Positions 60,341 to 64,000 of a stretch of DNA of 64,000 bases are shown piece by piece. Numbering within the stretch: the stretch's first letter is position 1; each line of letters begins with the position of its first letter. The stretch comes from Marinomonas primoryensis (GTDB taxonomy: Bacteria; Pseudomonadota; Gammaproteobacteria; Pseudomonadales; Marinomonadaceae). Below the pieces are notes generated by a model, which had not been told where the DNA came from, did no database searches, and saw nothing but the letters and a program-made list of their open reading frames with translations. Location of the stretch: contig NZ_CP054301.1 in the NCBI RefSeq assembly GCF_013372285.1, forward strand, positions 1,660,001-1,724,000. Direction: 5' to 3'. A program made the position numbers and the translations under genes.

Positions 60341-60358
60341 GAAACTGGGTCCATACCA

Positions 60359-60406
60359 GGTTACTATTTTGGAAAACCCTCTTGTATAACTAATTTGAGG
60401 AACTAA
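60359..60406 (+). pseudogene. EAL-domain C-terminal remnant, last part
   Basis: After the target duplication the frame continues [14 protein letters not shown] and stops at 60404. It completes the EAL domain interrupted at 59124. The next gene's ATG is only two bases further, so the two genes were once an operon. Confidence 0.8.
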
Positions 60407-60408
60407 AA

Positions 60409-61962
60409 ATGAAAAAAAATCTTCCGATTACGGATCAAGAAATTGTTCTACCAGAAGGAACGACTCTTGTTACCTCCACAGATTTAAAAGGTGTGATTAC
60501 TTATTGTAACGACGAGTTTATTAATATAAGTGGTTTCGAGAGAAATGAGCTTGTTGGCAAGTCGCACAACGTTGTGAGACATCCAGACATGCCCCCACAA
60601 GCATTCGCCATTATGTGGGAACACCTTAAAGCAGGCAAGCCATGGATGGGGCTGGTAAAGAACAGGTGTAAGAATGGCGATTATTATTGGGTAAATGCTT
60701 ATGTGACGCCCGTCACCGTTGCGGGGAAAGTTGTTGGGTATGAAAGTGTGCGTGTTTCACCGAAACCTGAAGACGTTAAAAGAGCAAATAATTACTACAC
60801 ACGTCTCAATGCGGCTAAGACGTCGATGCCAAAGGTTCCGCAAGGTGCTTTTAGTTCAGTGTTATTTTTAGCATTGTTGGTATCCAGCTTTTTTGTATTT
60901 AAAGATAATTGGTTATTATTATGTTTGGCTGTTCTTGTCGAGGTATGTACTTTTGTTAGTTATCAGCATTACTCATTCAAAAAAACCTTGTTGTCGATTG
61001 AGAGCTTGCTTTTTAACTCTTTTAAGCACCCTGTAGCAGTTGCTACCTACACAGATGACGCCTCTACTGTAGGAAGTATTAAAGTGGCTATTTTGAGTGA
61101 ATTATCTCACTTGAATACTGTATTGTGCCGTATTGAAAACTCCGCCAATGAATTGAGCAGAGAGTCGAAAATAGGCCTGAGTGCTACGAATGATACTAAG
61201 TTTTATATGGACAAGCAGTCTAATGAAACCGAACAAGTCGCGGCGGCAATGAATGAAATGAGTACGGCTATTTTTGAAGTGTCTAAGCACGTTCAAGAAA
61301 CAGCAGACAATGCGATGTCCGCAAGGGAAAAAGTGACTAAAGGTGTCGAGTTGTCCAGTCTTTCTAAACATTCAATTGTGTCTCTAAACAAAAGCGTAGA
61401 AGAAATCACTAACTCTATAAGAGAATTAGAATCTCAAACTACCAATATTGCTGATGCGGCTGGCATTATTGAACAAATAGCAGAACAGACAAATTTGTTG
61501 GCACTTAACGCCGCGATCGAAGCGGCTCGAGCTGGCGAACATGGACGTGGCTTTGCGGTCGTAGCGGATGAAGTTAGGCAGTTAGCGCAGCGTACACAAG
61601 AATCGACTAAGAAAATTTACGCCATCATTACGAATTTCAGAAGTTCTGTTTCTAATTCTGTCGAAATAGCGTCGCAATGTAGTTCTTCTGCAGAAAGTGG
61701 TTTGGTCAATGTGAGTGAAACAGAAACAATGCTTAATAGCTTTTCTAACGATATGAATTTAATAGTGGATATGTCTGTTCAAATGGCAGCGTCCGTTGAA
61801 GAACAGGCTCTAGTTTCTGATGAGGTTAACCGACAAATCATTAGTATTTCATCCTTGTCTACAGACTGTACTGAAAAATCGATTCAAGCTGGAGTAGCGG
61901 TTCAAGAACTAGATAACGTGGCGAATCAACTTAAAGATTTGGTCATGGGATTTAAGCGATAA
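60409..61962 (+). CDS. aer: Aer-like PAS chemoreceptor
   Basis: The 517-residue protein has a PAS domain (about 10-120; [52 protein letters not shown]), typical of the FAD-binding Aer receptor, two close hydrophobic segments (about 145-188) forming a membrane hairpin, and a signalling domain with [18 protein letters not shown]. It would report redox state or oxygen to the chemotaxis kinase. GAGGA lies 8 bases upstream of the ATG. Its promoter region is now the EAL remnant and IS3 copy B. Confidence 0.92.
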   Translation: MKKNLPITDQEIVLPEGTTLVTSTDLKGVITYCNDEFINISGFERNELVGKSHNVVRHPDMPPQAFAIMWEHLKAGKPWMGLVKNRCKNGDYYWVNAYVTPVTVAGKVVGYESVRVSPKPEDVKRANNYYTRLNAAKTSMPKVPQGAFSSVLFLALLVSSFFVFKDNWLLLCLAVLVEVCTFVSYQHYSFKKTLLSIESLLFNSFKHPVAVATYTDDASTVGSIKVAILSELSHLNTVLCRIENSANELSRESKIGLSATNDTKFYMDKQSNETEQVAAAMNEMSTAIFEVSKHVQETADNAMSAREKVTKGVELSSLSKHSIVSLNKSVEEITNSIRELESQTTNIADAAGIIEQIAEQTNLLALNAAIEAARAGEHGRGFAVVADEVRQLAQRTQESTKKIYAIITNFRSSVSNSVEIASQCSSSAESGLVNVSETETMLNSFSNDMNLIVDMSVQMAASVEEQALVSDEVNRQIISISSLSTDCTEKSIQAGVAVQELDNVANQLKDLVMGFKR

Positions 61963-62035
61963 ATTAAAAAACTGAGCGTACCCCTGTAGTTGAACACTTC
62001 GATTACAGGGTAACTCTTTCCCTTTCATCAAGAAC

Positions 62036-62062
62036 TGTCAGATCAAGTCGAGACTAATACTG
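62036..62062. repeat. IS481-type end stub
   Basis: CTGTCAGATCAAGTCGAGACTAATAC-type sequence resembles the arms of the palindrome at 54332-54407 and the end at 43926. It directly abuts the selO fragment, whose first codons it has replaced. Confidence 0.5.
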
Positions 62063-62186
62063 CTATGCGCGCCTTCCTGAAACGTTTTATAAGAACTTTC
62101 ATCCAGATGCTGCCAGAAGCCGGTATCGTTAGTCGCTCTCTTGCCATGGATTTGGTAATTAATGATCCTGATTTTCTGTTTGATTT
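62063..62186 (+). pseudogene. selO: 5' fragment of selO, copy B
   Basis: Encodes YARLPETFYKNFHPDAARS, then after a frameshift VSRSLAMDLVINDPDFLFD, nearly the same as the fragment at 42420. The IS5 end follows at the same codon as in copy A, so both descend from one insertion event. Confidence 0.8.
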
Positions 62187-62666
62187 GGAGCATGCGATCA
62201 AGTCGAGCTGTGCCCTTTAATTTTCTTTAAAGCCAATGGTAGTGAGTAATGTGGCTAGTTTGTTACTTTCTTACCACTAAACAAGATAATTGAACCTTGT
62301 TTAGTGGTTTATAAGCGAATTAAACCTTTGAGGCTCGTATCATCTGATCAATCCGAAACGCTTTGCACGGGCAAACAGCATAGCAAGCTTGTTGTTATTT
62401 TTAGCCAGACTTCAGTAGATAATTTTTCTAAAATCAAACCGACGTTTGATAATTCGAAAAGGGTGCTCAACCGTTGTTCGGATACTTGCTTTGATTTATT
62501 CCGTTTGGAATGGCTGCTTGTTCTTTATTGGTCGCTTCTTTAGGTTTTTGATTTTGCTCGAAATTTCTGCGATAAACCAGTCGGCTTTAACCTGCTTTAG
62601 CTATTCTCGTTTTTGAATGAAGCGGTAACCAGAATCGGCTGAGATAAAACACTCTTCGCCATGAAG
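62187..62666 (-). mobile_element. IS5-family insertion sequence, copy 3 (3' remnant)
   Basis: The right end GGAGCATGCGATCAAG, the 13-bp hairpin (62273-62308) and about 330 bp of transposase 3' region match copy 2 closely. Homology stops after CGCCATGAAG at 62666, where unrelated sequence begins. The transposase part (minus strand, stop at 62340) is a fragment. Confidence 0.82.
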
Positions 62667-62678
62667 AAGGTTTTCTGG

Positions 62679-63690
62679 CTAATTCAAGTCCACTCCTGCA
62701 GTCTCTAAAGTAACGAAGTTAGGGACTATTGTATTTATTAATTTTACTCCGCTAATCATGACATCTGTCCAAACCATGGCCTCTAAGAACGCCTTGTTTA
62801 GCGTGGTTCTTTCATCCACTTTCAAAGCGTCGAGATAGCGCCAGTTTTGTGCTTCGAAGTTAAGTGTTTGTGTAAGATAAGTACCTAACTCTCCCGACTG
62901 GTTCATGATGGCATCGTACAAACCTTTATCTAAGGCGATTTCATCCAGTACAATGGATTTTTCTAGATTAAAAACGACTTCTATGCTCGATAATAATCCC
63001 ACCATAAAGGCCGAGTCTCCACGTTCTGATTGTTTACTTTCTGCCAGTAGTTGGCAGTAACGCCCTCGTGTCAAAAGTACTTTTAACAATGGCTGTGGCG
63101 ATTTGGTAGAGGAGCACAATGTAATCAAAAGTGCCCATTTTTTTAGCTGGTTTAATCCAATAAACACGACAGCTTCTTGTATTGATACGACAGTTTTTTT
63201 GATATCACAGACGGGACTATTAAGAATACGGAGTAGTTGATAGGATAGTTTGAGTTCATTAGTGGCTAGGCGTGTGACTTCTTCAATGGTTACGTTTTGA
63301 TTCTGTAGTGTGTTAACCAGCGCGATCGCGCTTCTTGCAGTCGAATTGATTTTTCGCCCCTTTATAATTTCAGGTCGTTGAAAAAAGTAACCCTGAAACA
63401 AGTCAAATCCGAGTTTCTTGCAAAGTTCAAACATGGCTAGATTTTCCACTATCTCTACAACTTAAATGATGCCTTTTGATTTTAATTCGTTGAGTTCGTC
63501 TACATAAGCATTCGGTGGTGTGAGAAGAACGTCAATTTTAACAATGGATGCGTATGGTAGTAACGAGTGATAATCTGCTTCAAATTGATACTAATCTAAA
63601 AAAATCGATAACCAGCTAGCTTCCATTTTTTAACAGATTTAATAACCTCTGAGGCTGAAGTATCCCCTCGAATTTGATATAAATAACAAT
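62679..63690 (-). pseudogene. EAL-HDOD (YuxH-type) signalling protein, 5' part broken
   Basis: The intact 256-codon 3' part (to 63449) begins in the end of an EAL domain (ENLAMFELCKKLGFDLFQGY) and continues with HDOD (VTRLATNELKLSYQLLRILN, QEAVVFIGLNQLKKWALL, AFMVGLLSSIEVVF). Further upstream the minus strand still encodes SVKKWKLAGYRFF and PYASIVKIDVLLTPPNAYVD, but with TAG, TAA and a frameshift. EAL-HDOD proteins are mostly non-catalytic c-di-GMP effectors. The missing N-terminus ends near the next IS. Confidence 0.82.
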
Positions 63691-63766
63691 TAGTTAACAT
63701 AAGAAGGGAACGTTCATGGCCCTTGGTGATCAATAATTTCGCCAAAAACAATCAAACACGAGAGCC

Positions 63767-64000
63767 ATGAACGCGACGTCTATTCTGAACAAAATCCTTC
63801 CATTTGTCAGACCAAATATGCATAAAACTCGACGCAAGGCGCTATCAGCTTGTGTACTCAGCTTAGCGCAAGGCAATCTTTGCACCGTGACTAATATCGG
63901 TCGAGGCATCCAATCAAAAGCGTACGAAAAGCACCGCATTAAACGCTCAGACCGATTGCTCTCCAACCCGAATTTACACCGCGAAGCATTATCGATTTAC
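63767..64000 (+). CDS. IS4-family transposase (3' partial at window edge)
   Basis: The frame is open from ATG 63767 to the end of the window (78 codons). It encodes NKILPFVRPNMHKTRRKALS and GRGIQSKAYEKHRIKRSDRL, the N-terminus of IS4-family transposases of the IS10-like group. The upstream GTTCATGGC and the inverted GCCATGAAC at the start codon may belong to the element's end region. Nothing downstream is visible. Confidence 0.78.
   Translation, partial: MNATSILNKILPFVRPNMHKTRRKALSACVLSLAQGNLCTVTNIGRGIQSKAYEKHRIKRSDRLLSNPNLHREALSIY

Larger units (their letters stand above)
59125..60358 (+). mobile_element. IS3-family insertion sequence, copy B (1234 bp, apparently intact)
   Basis: Ends TGGTATGGACCC and GGGTCCATACCA, with 3-bp duplication GGT (59122-59124 and 60359-60361). 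Excision restores CDLFQGYYFGKP, the normal end of an EAL domain. It has complete OrfA and OrfB, so it is a likely source of copy A. Confidence 0.93.

Overview
The window looks like a gammaproteobacterial chromosome of moderate to low G+C, most like the Oceanospirillales genus Marinomonas. This rests on the murF-mraY-murD-ftsW-murG-murC-ddl-ftsQAZ-lpxC-secA-argJ-mutT order, a class II DAHP synthase, and the thrS-infC-rpmI-rplT-pheST-ihfA block. The genus is an inference from gene content and style; no database search was possible.

Bases 1-30813 are ordinary core genome. They hold the division and cell wall (dcw) cluster, with ATGA-type overlaps between murD/ftsW, ftsW/murG and murG/murC, followed by lpxC, secA, argJ and a mutT-type gene. 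Next come a double-receiver regulator, a parvulin, a DUF442 protein, an XRE-cupin regulator, DAHP synthase, a GIY-YIG-like protein and an O-methyltransferase. After these come the translation block thrS-infC-rpmI-rplT-pheS-pheT-ihfA and a seven-tRNA array (Pro, three Thr, Val, Asp, Val). Hairpin terminators separate most transcription units.

Directly after the tRNAs (about 30.8-64.0 kb) the sequence becomes an accessory region full of insertion sequences and broken genes. In order it holds: a WYL-type regulator cut by an IS5-family element; an ilvD with a one-base frameshift; lipA; an IS4 element with recognisable ends and target duplication; a rhodanese pseudogene; a complete SelO-family gene of different base composition with a Sel1-repeat gene and an erpA pseudogene; a MarR-type regulator with a cysteine cluster; and a 5' selO fragment cut by a second IS5 copy.

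From 43.9 to 63.7 kb most remaining genes are signal transduction genes. A heme-NO-binding (H-NOX) gene with an in-frame TAG overlaps a histidine kinase, followed by a HTH-receiver regulator. Next to it lie an HD-type response regulator gene split by an IS3 copy and a REC-GGDEF-EAL protein. This set closely matches the known H-NOX/HnoK/HnoB/HnoC/HnoD nitric oxide circuit, caught while decaying. The EAL protein is followed by a REC-HDOD protein, a PhnD-like periplasmic binding protein with a poly-T reading-frame problem, and a membrane histidine kinase. Then come a chemoreceptor with a C-terminal hemerythrin domain cut by an IS30 element, an EAL remnant cut by a second IS3 copy, an Aer-like PAS chemoreceptor, a second IS5-selO fragment, and a broken EAL-HDOD gene. 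The window ends inside another IS4-family transposase.

Taken together, the right half is a gas and redox sensing (NO, O2, redox), c-di-GMP and chemotaxis region being taken apart by at least six IS families. Several insertions can be reversed on paper to restore the original reading frames.
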